A stretch of 64,000 nt of DNA from NCBI RefSeq assembly GCF_905475345.1, contig NC_066596.1, positions 6,136,001 to 6,200,000 of the forward strand, given 5' to 3'. The notes beneath the pieces were generated by a model, which had not been told where the DNA came from, searched no databases, and was given only the letters and a program-made list of their open reading frames with translations. Source of the stretch: Vespula vulgaris (lineage: Eukaryota > Arthropoda > Insecta > Hymenoptera > Vespidae). The position numbers and the translations under genes were made by a program. Below are positions 22,587 through 36,720 of the stretch, piece by piece. How positions within the stretch are numbered: position 1 is the stretch's first letter; every line of letters starts with the position of its first letter.

Positions 22587-22759
22587 TAAGTTCTTCCTGT
22601 GTTATGACACTTTTGACCCCCACGAATTTCGACGAAGGCAAGATCGAGATCGAGAGAAATCTCTTGACCCGAGAAACAATCGTTCGCCCAAATGCACAAT
22701 AACATCCATTGAAATCCATCGGTACTCGAAGTGTAAGAAAGAAAGAGAAAGAGAAAGAA

Positions 22760-22805
<46 letters not shown>

Positions 22806-23029
22806 TCTCTCTTTTTATCTATTTTAATTACATACAATTCTATCACGTCGTAATTCCTATCACTTCTTTTTTTGTTCTCCAGCCATTCATTTTATTATTT
22901 ATTTTATTTTATTTTATTTTATTTTATTTTATTTCGTTTTAATTTTACTTCATCTTTTTCTCTCTCTTTTTTTTTCTTTTTCTTTTTTCTCTTTTTTAAA
23001 TAAAAATCATGCAAAGACGTAAGAGTAAT

Positions 23030-23262
23030 TAGATCAGATCGACGAAGAGATCTATGAGAAGAGATTGTCCACGTTTATCGTCCAAGAAATAATTTTTACG
23101 ATCGTTCTAATTAATTCTTTTCTTTTTTTTCTCTTTTCCTCCTTCTACGTTCGTCCGATAACTGTTCTAACAAATTTTCGAATTCTTTTCTTTCTTTTTT
23201 TTTCCCTTCTTCTTTCGTTTTACTTAATCAGAATTATTACGTTAATTAAAAAAAATGTTCGA

Positions 23263-23299
<37 letters not shown>

Positions 23300-23640
23300 A
23301 TTAGATCGACGAGATCTACAAGGAGAGTATGTTCATTGTCAAAGAAATAATATTTATGATCGCATTAATTAAACGAGAATTAATTCTCATAACATTTCTT
23401 TTCTTTTTTCTTTTTCTCTCATTTTCGACCGATAAAAAAGCTTTTTTTCTAATCCTTCACTCTTTCACAATTTTATCATTTTTCTCCCCTCATTCGTTTA
23501 ATCGCGATTGTTAAGTAAATCAAGAAAAAAAAAAAAAGAAAGAAGAAAAAAAAAAAGAATCCGTAGAAGCACGTATAAACGATTAGAACGAATTAGATCT
23601 CGTTCGTCGAAAGAGATCGCCGATTAATTAATTTTCATAG
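23030..23640. repeat. Degenerate direct repeat, unit about 265 bp
   Basis: TTAGATC-GACGA-GAGATCTA, a GTCCAAGAAATAAT/GTCAAAGAAATAAT block and ATTAATT recur at about 23030-23120 and 23300-23385. A third, weaker start (GAATTAGATCTCG then AGAGATC) occurs at about 23590. The spacers are T-rich pyrimidine. Confidence 0.65.
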
Positions 23641-23960
23641 GATATTTTTTTCTGATAAAAAATTATACAAACTATTTCTGTTCTTTTTTCTTTCATTTTT
23701 TTTTCTCCTTCATATAGAGTCTAACGATTATTACGTACATGTCTGATCATTGATGTAATAACAGGAAGTAAACGTATTAGAGATTTAGTAGAGATATATA
23801 TATACACATATATACACACACATATGGATACATATATTTTCAATTACAATTAATGACCCATATCTATTAACATTCAGTCATGGAACAAAGAACTTCAGAT
23901 GATTTCTATGGCGCTCGCGCAAATAACTGATTGATAGATGATAGAGAATCGAGAACAAAA

Positions 23961-24004
<44 letters not shown>

Positions 24005-24709
24005 TAAATATTATAAGTTGCTTGTCAGACGTACGATCCACTTCCTGTTTCTTCTTCCGCCATTATTGTCGTCGTTTCATCTTGAACGTCAAACGTTACA
24101 TTGATTTCGTTTATCTCCTCATACTTCCTTTCTTACTTCGAATCTTATCTTATTTCCTCGCGCGTCTTTCATATTATATCTATCCTCTATTCAACGTAAA
24201 AATATTTCTTATTCTAAGATATATCTAACACCTTTTCATATCACTCTTTTTCATTTTTTATTTTCTTTTTCATTTTTTCTTTTTTAATATCGATCCCTAG
24301 ATCATCGACAATGAAAGAAGATTGAAGATGATTTCAACGATTGAGAATGTAATTATTATAATGTTTGATTTTATTTGATATATATATATACATACATATA
24401 TACATATTCATATATATATATATATATATAGTAATGCTATAATATATTAAAATATAATATGTAAAGAAGAAGTATATTAAAAAAATAAATGCGATATACA
24501 TACATCTACGTATATAATCATGTAATCGGTATAACTTTTTTTTTCTTTCTTTCTTTTCTCTCTCCTTCTCTCTTTTTTTTTTTTTTTATTTCATTTTATA
24601 TTTGGTCACACTCGAATCTAGGAGAGAGTACATTGACACGTAGATCGTGTATGTAATGTAAATATTTGTGCTTGAGAGAAAAAGATATATATATATATGC
24701 ATATATATA

Positions 24710-24754
<45 letters not shown>

Positions 24755-25655
24755 AGAAAAAGAGAGAGAGAGAAGAGAGGGTCGATAAAATTTTCGACAG
24801 TTCGGTCATTCAGGGTCTCTCTCTCTATAAGGGTCCGAAAAATCTAAAGGTAACAAAGAGTTATAAACTACAGCTGTCTCGTCCGAAAATACTGTGTACT
24901 TTTATCGTCCGCTCTTTTATTTATCTTCTTCTTTTTCTTACTTTTTTTTTCTTTTATTTGCTTTTATTTCCATTTCTTCTTTTTTCTTTTTTTCAAATCG
25001 TCCAACGCATTAGATTCGTCGGTTCTGTATCGATTCATTTCGATACGAAAAATTTATATTGATAAAAAGAAATTGAAGAAAAAATAAAAGTTGCAGAAAA
25101 ATAGAAATTAATAAATAATAATAATAATAATAATAATAATAATTTGTTATATTTATTTACATACATTTTATCATTCCATTCATATTAATTTATATACATA
25201 CATAATATAATTTACATACATTTAATGTATATAATAATATTTAATATATATATATATATACACATATATTTATATAAAATAACAATTTTAAAGAGATGAT
25301 CCTCTAAGAATCATGAAACCGTTTATACACAACGACATATACGTACATAATATTACGATTCTGAAAAGCAACGAACATAAATCGTACGAATCGTACCGCT
25401 GACGGCTTATCTTAAACGGCTTATTATGATATCTTTACACGAACGATTATCGCGCTAATTAGTTGAATAAAAAGAAAGAAAGAAAAAGAAAAAGAAGAAA
25501 AAAAAAAAAGAAGGAGAAAAAGAAAATTGCTTCGGTTTGAAACGAGCCGTATATGATCCTCCGTTTGACCCGTCTCTTTCGTGATCGTTAAAATAATATA
25601 CTCCATATTTTTATTCTTTTTTTTTGTTTTTTTCATTATTATTTCTTCCATATCT

Positions 25656-25815
25656 TCGTTAATATCGATCATCGACGAGCATAATCGATCTTTCTTCTCG
25701 ATAACTTCTTCTCCTCGATCTTTTTCCATTCTTTATTTCCCTTTTTTCTTTTTCTTTTTATTTTCGCTAATATCGATCATCGACCAACGTGATCGTTTAT
25801 TCTCGATCAATTAAA
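25656..25815. repeat. Direct repeat pair, period about 113 bp
   Basis: TAATATCGATCATCGAC followed by RnnnTGATCG/RnnATAATCGATC and TTCTCGAT occurs at about 25660 and 25773, with T-rich sequence between. A weaker third copy (TTAATATTCATCGGCACGA) is near 25947. Confidence 0.65.
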
Positions 25816-26060
25816 ATTCTAATTCCAGAGATTTCTCTTTCGTCAACATTCATCCATATTTTTATTTATTTAATTATTTGATCATTTATTTATTTTTTCT
25901 ATACGACGAACAATGTCTATCCTTCTCTTTTTCTTTTCTTTTATTTTCGTTAATATTCATCGGCACGAATTCTTTTTATATCGATAGTTTTTTTTTTCTT
26001 GATACGATTTTCCTTTGAATCTTTTTTTTTGTGTAATCTATTCAGATAAATAATATTTAT

Positions 26061-26177
26061 TAAAAGGGTTGTCATGGCACGTGTGAAACTCGGATCACTC
26101 GAATACCCATAGAATTTACTCACTTAGTTACTTACGAAGAAGAGGGTTGACGCGTTTCGGTATAGTATATACATATA

Positions 26178-26212
<35 letters not shown>

Positions 26213-26339
26213 GTATGTCTCGTCCAATAGTCAAAGTCAAATAAGAATAGTCCTTTTATCGTCGCGTTACCATGGTAATTACGCGATAAATAGGAGATAA
26301 TCGCGTGCCCGCAGCTAGGTACATAAATATCGATACACA

Positions 26340-26393
<54 letters not shown>

Positions 26394-26547
26394 TTTTCGC
26401 TTTTTTTTATCAGGGATACCTTCGTAACACCCTCGGTTAAATCCCATGAAGTGTAGGAACGTAATACGCGACTTCGTCTTGATAATTTTCCGTTTATCCG
26501 TTTATCCATTTTTTTTCGATCGATATACATATATGTATACACATATA

Positions 26548-26599
<52 letters not shown>

Positions 26600-27581
26600 T
26601 ATACAAAATTTCTATATAAATTTATCCAATGAAACGTTATTTGATTATTTATGAAAGTTTATAATAGAATCGATACGGTGACTCCATTTTTCTTTTATCT
26701 TTCTTGTCCTAATTTTTCGACTAATTTTCGTAAGAATACAGTAGAGAATGCAAAAAAAAAAAAGAAAAAGAAAAAGAAAGAGAAAGAAGAAAAAAATAAA
26801 GAAATTAAAGATAATCTTTTATTTTGTCTTTCCCTCCCTTTCTCATTTTTTTTATCGAACAATACGATAAATTGCAGAAAAAATGCAAAGTAATGAATCG
26901 ATCGAATCAATTTCTCCTTCGTGCTCTTGTTATTTCTTTTCACATTTTTCCCTTTTCCTTTTTCCTTTTAACTTATCATATGAATAATATGACGATAAAT
27001 AAATGAAAAAGTAAAGAGAATTAAAGAGATTTAATGAAACGCGAAGTGAAATTAATCTTGTTAAAGAAATACGATCGCTTCGTTTAGTTTATACGATTGT
27101 TTTCTTCGCAATCTTTCTTTTTTTTCTTTTCTTTCTTCTTTCATCGACCAGCGTGATAAATTAGATTAAAAAAAAAAAAAACAAAACAAAAAACAAAAAA
27201 CAAAAAACAAAAAAGAAAGAAGAAGAAGAAGAAGAAGAATGCTAATAAGAACATACAGTAGAATAATCGAATTCGACTAATAACAAAAAAAGAAAAAAAA
27301 AAGAAAATACACGAACAAATAAATAAAAAACCCTCCCACAAAAAAAAAAGAAAAAGAATAACAAATAAGCGAACTAAGCTTGAAACGATCGAATCAATTT
27401 CATTAAAGAACGATTTCTTCATCCTCCATCATCCCCTCCATTTCCCTTCTCCTTCGCCATCTTTTTTATCCTTCACGCCGTCCGTTTCTCATTCTGAAAT
27501 GAAATCGGCATATTCGGTCTTAATTACCAGCGCCAAGCTCAAAGATAATTGGCATTTGCCAGAGAAACGATTTGCGATAGG

Positions 27582-27631
<50 letters not shown>

Positions 27632-28420
27632 AGTAATGGCTACTTCTTGGAAAGTCCGTCCGATTTTGTTTTGTACGCTTTATCCGTTGAATTTGCTTAC
27701 GCCGACATAGTCGTCCTCGTCCTCGTCGGTCGATCCTTCTTCTTCTTCTTCTTCTTCTTCTTCTTCTTCGTCGTCGTCGTCGTCGTCATCTTCTTCTTCT
27801 TCTTCTTCTTCTTCTTCTTCGTCTTCTTCGTCTTCTTCGTCTTTCTTTAACGTCTCGTACAAGCCGATCGCAGATACGACCACGAGACGCCGCCTCAGAG
27901 ACGCCCTTTCATTTTTATTTTTACTTTTTTTTGTTTTGTTTTTGTTAATTCCTTTTTCTTTCTCTCTTTCTTTCATTCTTTCCTTCGTACTTTTCTTTCT
28001 ATTCTTTTTTTTCTCTCTCTCCTTCTTCGTCTCTCTGTCCTTTCTCTTTTATCTATTTATTTTTCGCTTATCTTTCTTATCCGCTTTTCTTCCGATTTTT
28101 TTCGTCTCCTTTCTTATTCTCTTTCTTTGTTTCTGTTTTTTTTTATCTTTCTTTTCCTTTCTTCTTCTTCCTCTTCTTCTTCTTTTTTTTTTGTTTTTAT
28201 TTTTATTTTTCTTTCGCTATTTCTGTCTTTATGTTTTTTTTTTTATCTATTTATTTTTCGTTTATCTGTTCATCAGCTTTTCTTTCGCTTTTTCTCTCTC
28301 TCTCTCTCTTCTTCTTTTTTTCTGTTCTTTTTTTTCTACACTTCATCGTATTTGGTTTTCGTTCTGATTAACTTGGAGATATTACAAATGTGATTGACTT
28401 GTTTTTGTATTAGTTAGACA
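26061..28420. other. Intergenic with one complex island, no gene seen
   Basis: 26061-26310 is complex sequence with an X-box-like site (26266-26279). It is followed by (TC) at 26342-26386, TA at 26545-26596, purine-rich and pyrimidine-rich runs, (AAG) at 27220-27238, (TC) at 27586-27629, TTC/TCG trinucleotides at 27736-27842 and a T-rich stretch to 28340. 27470-27580 and 27850-27905 are short complex patches. Confidence 0.7.
26266..26279. promoter_or_regulatory. X-box-like site (RFX-type)
   Basis: GTTACCATGGTAAT carries the perfect half-site GTTACC and a second half GGTAAT with one mismatch to RGYAAC. CGCG flanks both sides (26263-26266 and 26282-26285). It shares the ACCATGGT core with the site at 619-632. 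Confidence 0.35.
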
Positions 28421-28843
28421 AAGAGAGAGAGAGAGAGAGAGAGAGAGATGGGAAATATAAAAATATTGATATTAAAAGTAAAATTGAATTTTATATTTTT
28501 ATCGACAGCAGAATTACTTAAAAGATATAACAACTTTTACGTATCATTTATTTTAGAATATTTTTATTAAACAATTCTTTTTAATTGATTTATATTTTAT
28601 CATTAAAGACATTATAGAAAAGAAATCGAATGTCATATTTGTATTAATAAAAAAGATTGCTGACTCTTTCATACGTTTATAATTTTACGAATATATAATT
28701 AATATTTTAAAATCGATGTGTCTATGTTGTGTTATATATATTTATATATATAAAAATTGTTAGATATTAAACCGTCTCGAAGAAGGGTCGAAAGATGAAA
28801 GGGAAGAGAATGTAAAGGACTAGGCCTTCTGCACTATCTCAAG

Positions 28844-28913
<70 letters not shown>

Positions 28914-29670
28914 CACATACACACACACATTATTTCTTTCTCTTTCTCTCTATCTCTCTCTCTGTCTTTCTCTTTTTGACGAGCGAGTGACTCTCGACTG
29001 GTAAAAGATTGACAAAGAACGAATATCCACGAGTATCAAAGTACTAGAGTACCATATGTACTCTTCGTAAGTACCAGCAATGCTAAAAGAAGTTAATCCT
29101 TATCGAGAAATTTGCAAAAAAGAAAAAAAGAGGAAAGGGAAACATCGACAATGAGATAACAATTGTTTATAAATAAATTGTCTAATAGATTATAATAGAA
29201 AAAATTTTGAGAATTTTTATAACGCGTGTTCGATAATTTTTCATCGGTTTTATAATTATTATAAATTATATATTATATGTATAATCTGAAAAATTGATTA
29301 TAGTATATCTTATATATATATATATATAAAATCTTTAATTGTAATAAATAAATTATATTATAATATTATAAAATATTATAAAATTCTAAAATAAGTTTTT
29401 TTTTATTTCTACTCATATTTTCTCGCTTAGTTTGATACATAGAATAGTAAATATATATACACATATAACACTTTGAAATCCTTTTTCAAGAAGCATTTTC
29501 GAAACACGAGAACTGATTCGGACACGTGGCCCTATTGACTCGGTTCTTGTTCTCGTCCCTTGTAATCAAGTCCTTCGAATAGTTCGAAGTTCCTTTTGTG
29601 ATCGCTGAATTGAACCTTAACCCTTTTTTATTATATTTCTAAGTATATAGTAGATAGAGTTTCCAACAAC

Positions 29671-29711
<41 letters not shown>

Positions 29712-30259
29712 TATAAGTTAAAAAATATTACTCTCATTTTTCCATTCTGTAAAAATATAAATTCCATAAAAATAAAATTTACTTCGTGACTATAATTTGA
29801 TATCATTAAATAGATCAATTAGATTCATCGAATAATTTTGATAAAATTTCGATCGAAATCGATCATCGAATCCCACAGTATGATAATCAAAATATAAAAA
29901 AATTAATATGAATTTGTACATATGATTTTTAAATAAAAGAATATTGATTATACATTTACCTATGTACTCAAATCTAATAAAAAATTATAATTTCATTAAA
30001 TCTTTTTTTAATTTTGTGTTAACGAATCAACGATAGAAATCAAATGATAATGAAAGGATTTTTTATAAATTTCATCGACAAAAATCGATCTTCGAATATA
30101 TGTACGTCATGTACATACATTTAACCGTTTACAAACATTCCAAGATTTGTAATAACAATGAACAAGGAGAAATCAAGAATGTAAGTAAAATTGAGTAAAG
30201 TTTCTATCGGAAGTCTAAATGATAAACTTCTTCGATAATACTCGAACACAATAAGCTGG

Positions 30260-30306
<47 letters not shown>

Positions 30307-30896
30307 TTCTCTTTTTCTTTTTCTCTTTTTATATATAACAGGTCGGCCAGTGCCGACTGTGACTAATTGCAGCTTTGATTACAATGTCCTCGGCTATTAT
30401 TATAATTTATAACTCTGCATTGTTGTTCATCCAACAATAAAACGCAAAGTATGTTAAACTTACTCTCGATCGAATCTAAAGAAAAATCGAGAAAAGAAAT
30501 AAAGATAGAAATAAATAAATAAATAAAACAGTAAAAAAATAAAAAGAGAGAGAATAAAAGATAAAGCCAATATCTTCGATTTTAAAAAAAGAAAAATATA
30601 TATACACGTATATACAAAACCTGGACTACTTTTTGAGGGAAAGAGAGAGAAAGCGAAAAGATACAAAAAATAAGAAGAAAAGAAAAAAAAAAGGAAAAAG
30701 AAACGATAAGACAGAAATCTTAAGATTCGTTCCGGTAATTCAGATCAAATTTTATCTATCTCTAATAACTAACGCAACGATATAGTATTTTATTATCCCT
30801 GCGTTTCCGTTATTGAACCAACCGATGAAAAATTATAAGAGAAGAGAAGAAAACGCGACGAGTGAGACGAGTTAAAAAAAAAAAAGAAAACAAAAT

Positions 30897-30939
<43 letters not shown>

Positions 30940-31000
30940 AAAACAGAAAAGAGAAAAAAAGAAAAAGAAAAAAAATTATCATCACTCCGGTCGCATTGTC
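28421..31000. other. AT-rich intergenic, no gene seen
   Basis: Holds (GA) at 28421-28448, (TC)33 at 28846-28910, TA runs near 29310 and 29675-29705, long unremarkable AT-rich sequence (29140-30240), (TC) at 30264-30298 and (GA) at 30901-30936. A small complex patch at 30336-30430 is the only higher-complexity piece. Confidence 0.7.
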
Positions 31001-31379
31001 TTTAGATAGAGAGAGGTCACGTTTCGGGGTCATGTTGCAAGAGCACACGACCAGTAATACTTCTACGGACGTAAACGTTGGAAAATTTTCTATCCCTTTT
31101 CTTCCTCGATCTATCGTTTGAATGAATTTTAAGTGACTTTTACAATCAAGAAAAAATTGAAAAAAATTAAAAAAAAAAAAAGAAAAAAGAAAAGTTTATA
31201 TATAAATATATACACACTTAAGTAAGTAGTTCCGAATACGATTGAAAGTACAAACGTTTCTTACGTAAGTTTACGATATACGATTAAAAATGGCAGATGA
31301 GCGCGCCCGTGTATATTCGTGTATATATATATATGTGTGTGAAAGAGAGAAAGAAACAGAGAGAAAGAGAGAGAGAGAG

Positions 31380-31410
<31 letters not shown>

Positions 31411-31976
31411 AAGTTCTTCCGTGTTCGATCATGAATTCCATCGTTGGTTGTGTAGGCCATAAATTTTCTCGAGTGACCACCCGCGTGCGGTCGCGCGTTC
31501 CAGCCTTTAAGTTCCTCTCTCGCGAGAGCAGAGAAAAAGAAAGAAAAAGAGAGAGAGAGAGAGAGAAGAAGAAGAAGAAGAAGAAGAAGAGAGTAAACTC
31601 TTAAAGGCGGGACTTTTTACTGGATACACATGTGGCCGTCCAGCGGCGATTCGGACTTGATAAAAGCTCGACCCGTGATGAGGAAGAGAGAAGGAGAGAA
31701 AGATTGCATATATGTATGTATTTATACGTATACGTGTATACGTAGATATGTATGTATGTTTAATCGTATGAATGTATCTACGTATTTATTTATTTGTGTG
31801 TACGTATACGTGTTTGAGAAAGAGAGATAGATAGATAGATAGATAGAATGAGAAAGAAAGAAAGAGAGAGAGAGAAAAATGGCTGGACCTCGAAGCTCTC
31901 CGACAACTTGAGCGAATCGCGTGTGCGATGGTGCGCACATCCGCGTACACCGGAATGAAGATGAAGATGAAGATGA

Positions 31977-32012
<36 letters not shown>

Positions 32013-32973
32013 GGGTGGGAAAGAAGGAGAGAGGGAGAAACAAGGTTTACTACTTTGTGTCGTCCATGGTGCACGTGCAGCGCAATGGCGGATTGGTTAT
32101 CTACTATTGGATGAGTATTCTCGATATATCTGATCATTGATACGTTATTATTTATTATATTAATTCATTTTTATTTTGATTTTAATTTACGAAGAGCACT
32201 GTTCTCTTTTTTCCTTTTCTTTCTTTTCCTTTGCTTTTCTTTCTCTACCTTTTCTTGTTTAATTGTTTTGTTTCTTTTCTTTTCTTTTTTCTTCTTTTTT
32301 TTTTAATTTTTATGAGACGTGTCTATGTGTTGATATTATGAGTTGTGTGGTTTGATGTATTATTTATTTGTAGGGTATTGTTGTTGGTGATAATAATTCG
32401 ATTTCGTTTAATAGGATAATTGTTGATAATGATGATAATGATGATGATACTCAAGCATGGGGTACAATTGGATCAATTATTATTAATAATCCTTTCGTCG
32501 AAGGACAAAGAATTAAAAGAAACAAGGATTGATTAAGGGAGAAATATATTTCGTTTTTGTTTTTGTTTTTCTTTTCTTTTCTTTTCTTTTTTCTTCGATG
32601 ATAAGATTTATATGATTATTGATTAACAATCGTGAGATAATTATTTACCGTGGCTTAATCGAATTTCGATAGTAAAAGTAATTATTTTACTCGACGAGTA
32701 TTTTCGTTGCGAGATTTAATTTGATTTAGTCGATTGGAATATTAGCGTTTCTTTGTTTATAATTTTTATATGAAAAAAGAAAGAACAACAAAAGATAGGA
32801 TTATAATACGATATGGTAATTGAGTTCGTGTTAACTTACAAGTGTTCGCACGTTCTCCAAGGATTTACGAGTTTTCGAGAAAAGCATGAGTTCGAGGGAC
32901 GGTTTTTACGAGGTCGCTTAAAATTCTTACGAGTTTCCTGCGCTCGTAAAGGAAGAAAGAAAAAGAAAGAAAA

Positions 32974-33005
<32 letters not shown>

Positions 33006-33100
33006 TGAGAAAAATTAAATTAAAAAATATGAAAATTAATTAAAAAAAAAACATAGATTAAAAGAAGAAAATTAAGTACAATTACAATTTAATTCGTAAC
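31001..33100. other. Intergenic with complex islands and GA repeats
   Basis: Complex patches at 31001-31080, 31405-31525, 31600-31690 and 31880-31975 alternate with (GA) tracts at 31370-31410, 31548-31566 and 31990-32012 and GATA repeats at 31826-31848. 32050-32130 contains AATGGCGG, two ATTGG (inverted CCAAT) boxes 16 bp apart and a CACGTG-like E-box, an arrangement that could be a promoter, but no transcript is evident. 32360-32480 is ATTG/GATA-rich. Confidence 0.65.
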
Positions 33101-33704
33101 TTCTTTAATTTCCTTCTTAAATTTAACTTATAATTTCACTCAACTCAATTTTTTCTTCGTTCTTTATTTCTCCTTTTTTTTTTTTTAATCTACGCCTTCA
33201 GGTAAAGCAAGCAAGCAAGCAAGCAAGTACTTAGTAAGTAAAAAAATTTCTTTTTCATTTTATTTTCGCGATTAATTTCTTTTTTCTTTTTCACTCTGTT
33301 TTTCTTTCTCTCTTTTCTCTTCTTCTTCTTCTTTTTTTCTTTTGGCTCTTTTCATTCCACCCTCTTCTTTTCTCCCTTTCTTTCTTTTTATTTCAGATAA
33401 TGAATTTTACGAGGGACACAGCACACCGCAGCAACCACGACTTTTATTAGCCCTTCGTGGAAAATTTTTTTTATAAACACACACGACTCGTTACGGTCTC
33501 ACCGATTACGATCTAACCATCCTACCCTCTCATATGTGGTTTGTTAACGATCCTTAGAGAAAAGGATATTAACCAATGAATTTATTTCTTTTTTCATTTT
33601 TTTTTTTTATGCGCTCGTGTCGTTCGGAAAATTCTTAAGAACGGAAAAAAAAGGGGGAAAAATTAACTTCGCGATCGCTTGTAAATTATTTTTCTTGTTT
33701 ATTT

Positions 33705-33735
<31 letters not shown>

Positions 33736-33865
33736 CTTTTCTCATCGTCGAACGTAACAACACTCACACTGTGACGTAGATAACGTATTAATTTATTTTT
33801 TATTTTCTCTTATCGATGTTTTTATAATTTTGCAATTTAATTGAACTGAAGCAATCGGTTAAATA

Positions 33866-33923
<58 letters not shown>

Positions 33924-35332
33924 TACGCATACTCATACGCACGTATGCACAAACACACACACACATACAATATCTCCAAAGCTTTGTTCATTTTAACGAG
34001 CTAACGCTAACGATCCTCCTCTATGATCATCCATGATATATGAGTTTTATTCTACGTATCGATATTTTATTTTTACGTCGTGTTCGTGAAAATTCCATCG
34101 ATTGAATACGATTAATATTATTCAAGACTTCTCTCTTGCATTTTAAATAAGATATCTTCCAATGATTAATTCAATCTTTATTTTAAGAATTTTCTTAACC
34201 GTTTATTTCATTCCGTCTAAAAGATAATTATCTTGGAAACGAGGAAAAAATTAATAATGATAAGAAATATTCTTTAATATTTTTTAAAAGGATATTTAAC
34301 GAAAAAAAGAAGAAAATACAAATAAAAAATAATAAAAAAAAAAAAAAAAAAAAACGAGAGAGAAGAAAAGAATACCATATAACACTTAATTAAAAAATAA
34401 TAATAACGTTAATAAAAAGAATTTTACGTCCCTTCCAAATAAATATTCTCAAATAAAATTCGAAAGTTTGAATAAATTAAAAGTTAAGAAAAAAAAAAAA
34501 AAAAGAAAAACAAACGAACAAAATTTATTAATAACGAAGTAACAATTCCAAAGACGAAAATTATTGATCGCAAAAGAAATTCTTTACATTACGTTCTAAA
34601 CGCGTGAACGATTAACAATAAAGACAAAATACTATCAATTATTAACAATAATTTTAATATACGTTTTAAAAACAATAAAATCACTAATGATAACAATATA
34701 ATTCTCTATACGTTCTAAATTATTCACAAAAATTCTTCTTCCTCTTCTTCTTCATATTATTATTATTATTAAATCTATTGTTATCATCATCGTAAACTTT
34801 TCTTTATCGAGATCGATTTTTACGGCACGTTCTCGAAATCGAACGCTCGTAAAAAACCATGTTCCCTTTCTTGTTTCGTCTAATAGCTCAAAACATCTAC
34901 GGTCAGTTTAAACGGGTAAAGAAAAAAATGTGCCACACAAAAATTTTGTTCCTTTCTCTTTCTCTTTCTCTAATTCTCTAATTCTTTCTCTCTCTTTTAC
35001 ACCTCCATCATCGTCGACGATAAATTTCTTGATTCGCTTGTCAAAATAATAGTTTTACGAAAACGACACACATACATTCTCTCTCTTTCACATATACACA
35101 CACAAAAAGAAACAGAACTATAAAATTTAACTCTCTATGTTCACTTTCGTTCTATATAGTAAACGCGTTTCGACTTACTTCGATATATGTATAACGCAAC
35201 ACTTTCGAGCCCGTCGCGTGTTGATCGTTTGTTAAACGTAACACGATATGGATCGTATATCATTTTCTTCTCCAATTTGCCAATGAATTTTTGACCAATG
35301 GCGTTACGATTCTTTTTTCTTATTTTTTTTTA

Positions 35333-35371
<39 letters not shown>

Positions 35372-35533
35372 AACCAACGTATACAAAATTTATATTCCCT
35401 TTATGAAGAGGATACAATTCGAATTAATCGCGTAGGGTAATGAGCAAACATATTTTCTTTTTTTCTTTTTCTTTTCTTTCTTTTTATTTCTTTTTTTATG
35501 TTTTATCATAATTTTGTTATTGTTGTTAATTTT

Positions 35534-35583
<50 letters not shown>

Positions 35584-36288
35584 ATAATATCTATAAAAAA
35601 AAATTACCACAATTGAAATACCAAAAATTCACAAATTCTTTTTCTACACGAAAATCATTATTTAATAACAATAATAATAATAATAATAATAACAATTTTA
35701 GTTATTAAAAATTAGATTACACACGGATTATACATTTCCGATTTTTATAAATGATGATTAAAGAGGAAAGAAAAAAAAAAATAGAAAAAGCAAAGAAAAG
35801 AAAATAAATAAAAATCATTTTTGTCACTACGATTTAGCTCTTCTAACGATCGTATAAATGTTAACCAACACATTATATTATTGTTACCTATACTCACACC
35901 CAAGGCGAGAAGACAAAAAATAATAAAAGTACGGATCTTTTCCACGTTGACGATTGCAAACGTGCCGCCAGGACCACCTGCCTCGCAGCTGTTTTTGATC
36001 CGGTCATGGACCATTTCCTTCTTTCGTTCTACACACAAATAACTTCCCTCTTAATTTTACAACAATTTATATCGTATAATATAAGTATAAAATTCGATAA
36101 ATATCAATAATTATCTATAAATTATTATCGTCAATAATTCTGACTTCGATCGAATCATATCGGGGATGGAACGAGGAGGATATATGAAAAATGAAAAAAG
36201 AAAAAGAAAAAAAAATAAAATAAAAAGGAAAAAGAAAGTTTTGCACCAAAAAATTATTTTACGTTGGATTATCAAAATTTTTACACAC

Positions 36289-36324
<36 letters not shown>

Positions 36325-36720
36325 TATATTTATGTTATATTTATATTATATTATATATATATATATTCATTAATGATAATTAAAATATAAAAATTTATGT
36401 TTGTGTGTGCGTATGAGTATATGCGTGTGTGTAATAAATAAATTTTAATAGTATTTATTAAATACAGTTACAATAATAATAATAATAATAATATAAAAAA
36501 GTAAATTATTAGCATTAATATCAAAATTATTTCAATCAAACATACATACATACATACATACATACATTATATAAAATAATAATTAACATTTAAATAAATT
36601 ACATATTACACCTATATAAACCATAAGCATTAAAACATCGAAATAAAAATAAAATTTAATCAAGACTAAATTATTAAAAATGATTAAACCCTTCAAACTC
36701 ATTTAATTGACGCCACGTAC
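33101..36720. other. AT-rich intergenic, no gene seen
   Basis: (AAGC)5 at 33205-33226, (TTTA) at 33708-33731, a long TA tract at 33862-33925 and ordinary AT-rich sequence to 35330; then (TC) at 35336-35369, (GA) at 35538-35581, (AAT) at 35665-35692 and (CATA) at 36539-36566. One island at 35935-36020 carries CACCTG and CAGCTG E-boxes. Confidence 0.7.

Larger units (their letters stand above)
22251..26060. other. Intergenic, no gene seen
   Basis: Contains (GA) at 22534-22582 and 22761-22804, (TTTTA) at 22895-22935, (AT) at 23264-23296, (TG) at 23973-23998 and TA tracts near 24360-24430 and 24685-24752. Two sets of degenerate direct repeats (23030-23640 and 25656-25815) are listed separately. 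The frame at 22258-22827 is open only because of GA repeats flanking ordinary sequence; I see no domain. Confidence 0.7.

Noticed and set aside
22258..22827. 189-codon + strand frame
   Set aside because: GA repeats keep it open; the middle part resembles no protein and the opposite strand is open too.
27680..27976. 98-codon - strand frame with a basic start and a long Glu/Asp run
   Set aside because: The acidic run is a TTC/TCG microsatellite. The flanks match no family I know, and no splice or conservation signal is visible.
35745..36038. 97-codon - strand frame with AGGPGGTF
   Set aside because: The short complex part carries E-boxes and has no splice partner or family match; the rest is A/T-rich low complexity.
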